DNA of 14,822 nt from Campylobacteraceae bacterium (lineage in GTDB: Bacteria; Campylobacterota; Campylobacteria; Campylobacterales; Sulfurovaceae), in the NCBI GenBank assembly GCA_027023145.1, contig JALVWV010000083.1:1-14822 (forward strand), written 5' to 3'. The notes below the pieces were generated by a model that was not told the origin of the DNA, made no database searches, and worked only from the letters and a program-made list of their open reading frames with translations. The translations under genes were made by a program, and so were the position numbers. Of this stretch, positions 13,992-14,822 are shown piece after piece. Within the stretch, counting starts at the first letter, position 1; each line of letters starts with the position of its first letter.

Positions 13992-14637
13992 TAATGTCAT
14001 CTACACCTACCACCACGATAGCCGCTCAGAGACGTACCGCTACGATTTGAATGTCTCAGCGGGTGAAGTGGTCGGAATCCTTGGGGCCAGCGGCAGTGGC
14101 AAGTCGACTTTATTGGATCTGCTTTCGGGCTTTCTTGTGCCCGATGAAGGGGCTATTCTTTTCAATGATACTCTCTTAAACACCCTTCCTCCAGAGCGGC
14201 GCCCCATCTCGATCCTTTTTCAATCCCACAATCTCTTCGAACACTTGAGCGCCATCCAGAATGTCCTCCTCGGACTGCACGGTAATGCGCACGGTACACC
14301 CGAAGAGACATCACAGGCAAAAGATATCCTTGCCTCCATGCATCTTGAAGCGTACATCAATACTCTCGTCTCACACCTTTCCGGCGGTCAGCAGCAGCGG
14401 GTAGCCCTGGCGCGCGTCCTCTTGCGCGACCGCCCCATCCTCCTCCTCGACGAACCCTTCACCGGTCTCGATCCCACCACACGTGCCGAGATGCTCCATC
14501 TCGTCCGAGAGCTCACCACCCAACACTGGCTCCATACTGTCATGGTGACCCATGAGCAGGCCGACTGCGATGCGATCGCCAATCAAGTCTATCGGATGTC
14601 AGAGAGAGGACTGTGTAAATTGGAAATTAGAAATTAG
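13978..14637 (+). CDS. thiQ: thiamine ABC transporter, ATP-binding protein
   Basis: This 219-residue cytoplasmic ATPase powers thiamine uptake through ThiP. It has all ABC motifs: Walker A GASGSGKST (36-44), Q-loop Gln82 in LFQSHNLFEHL, signature LSGGQQQR (134-141), Walker B ILLLDEP (154-160), D-loop GLDP and H-loop His192 in VTHEQAD. The short length without a regulatory C-terminal domain is normal for ThiQ (about 215-232). The frame is open upstream into thiP, but ATG 13978 is chosen because GGAG precedes it (13968-13971) and MLRVDNVIYTY matches the usual N-terminus; it overlaps thiP by 14 bases. The last residues (KLEIRN) are encoded by tandem GAAATTA heptamers, so the natural C-terminus may have been altered slightly. 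Confidence 0.95.
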   Translation: MLRVDNVIYTYHHDSRSETYRYDLNVSAGEVVGILGASGSGKSTLLDLLSGFLVPDEGAILFNDTLLNTLPPERRPISILFQSHNLFEHLSAIQNVLLGLHGNAHGTPEETSQAKDILASMHLEAYINTLVSHLSGGQQQRVALARVLLRDRPILLLDEPFTGLDPTTRAEMLHLVRELTTQHWLHTVMVTHEQADCDAIANQVYRMSERGLCKLEIRN

Positions 14638-14643
14638 AAATAT
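14623..14643. repeat. short tandem heptamer repeat GAAATTA at the thiQ end
   Basis: GAAATTA occurs at 14623-14629 and 14630-14636, followed by a degraded third unit, GAAATAT (14637-14643). The tract is much more AT-rich than the surroundings, encodes the last thiQ codons and reaches the stop codon of the convergent partial gene. Confidence 0.6.
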
Positions 14644-14822
14644 TATGGGGCATATATTGGTATCAATCGCTCGATGATAGCTTGAACCTCTTTGGATTTT
14701 TTCATGACGATTATGGGCGTACGTACTTTGGAGTCCCACATGATTTGAAAATAGAGTGAAACGCCTTGCAATTTTTTCAAGAGCTTCCGTGCTGCTGCTG
14801 TCGTTTGGGGTGCTGTTTGGAG
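14643..14822 (-). CDS. unidentified protein, C-terminal fragment
   Basis: On the minus strand a frame is open from the right edge to a TAA at 14643-14645, giving 59 residues that start inside a longer gene. The sequence is basic and looks like real protein (KLLKKLQGVSLYFQIMWDSK, then VRTPIIVMKKSKEVQAIIER and a LIPIYAP end). I do not recognise the family. It is convergent with thiQ, with only 5 bases between the stop codons. It could also be a pseudogene remnant, since its start is not visible. Confidence 0.5.
   Translation of the reverse strand, partial: LQTAPQTTAAARKLLKKLQGVSLYFQIMWDSKVRTPIIVMKKSKEVQAIIERLIPIYAP

Overview
The window is an ordinary-looking chromosomal segment of a bacterium with fairly high GC content and tightly packed genes. 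The overall style (short class of PurL, ValS of about 875 residues, secreted DsrE-like protein, AT-rich promoters in a GC-rich background) suggests a sulfur- or hydrogen-metabolising member of the Campylobacterota such as a Nitratifractor or Sulfurovum relative. That assignment is inference and not proven by anything in the window.

Layout, left to right. (1) 1-1569, +: C-terminal four fifths of an aldehyde:ferredoxin oxidoreductase (AOR) family tungsten/molybdenum enzyme, entering from the left edge. (2) 1566-6493, all on the minus strand and read right to left: purL (purine synthesis), a membrane protein with a DUF389 domain behind a diacylglycerol-kinase-like N-terminal region, and a GntR/HutC-type regulator whose stop codon overlaps the AOR stop codon. 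(3) 6494-6654: divergent promoter region with a perfect 11-bp inverted repeat. (4) 6655-10670, +: a secreted helical protein (possibly PilJ-like), valS (valyl-tRNA synthetase) and a secreted DsrE-family protein. (5) 10671-11210: 540 bases without a gene, filled with hairpin repeats and a clear TPP riboswitch. (6) 11211-14637, +: thiB-thiP-thiQ, a complete ABC importer for thiamine or its phosphates under the riboswitch. (7) 14643-14822, -: the C-terminus of an unidentified protein running off the right edge.

The thiamine locus is the functional centre of the right half: TPP sensed by the leader RNA should control ThiB (periplasmic binding protein), ThiP (fused two-domain permease) and ThiQ (ATPase). 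The locus is studded with small structured repeats: a 24-nt perfect hairpin present twice, a 51-nt two-hairpin element present twice with one covarying base pair, and a REP-like structure covering the ribosome-binding site of thiP.

No CRISPR array, tRNA, rRNA, transposase or phage gene was seen, and nothing that amounts to a defence or mobile system. The most novel-looking items are the degenerate lipid-kinase-like/DUF389 fusion, the strand-exchange arrangement downstream of the riboswitch, and the structured repeats woven through the thiamine operon.
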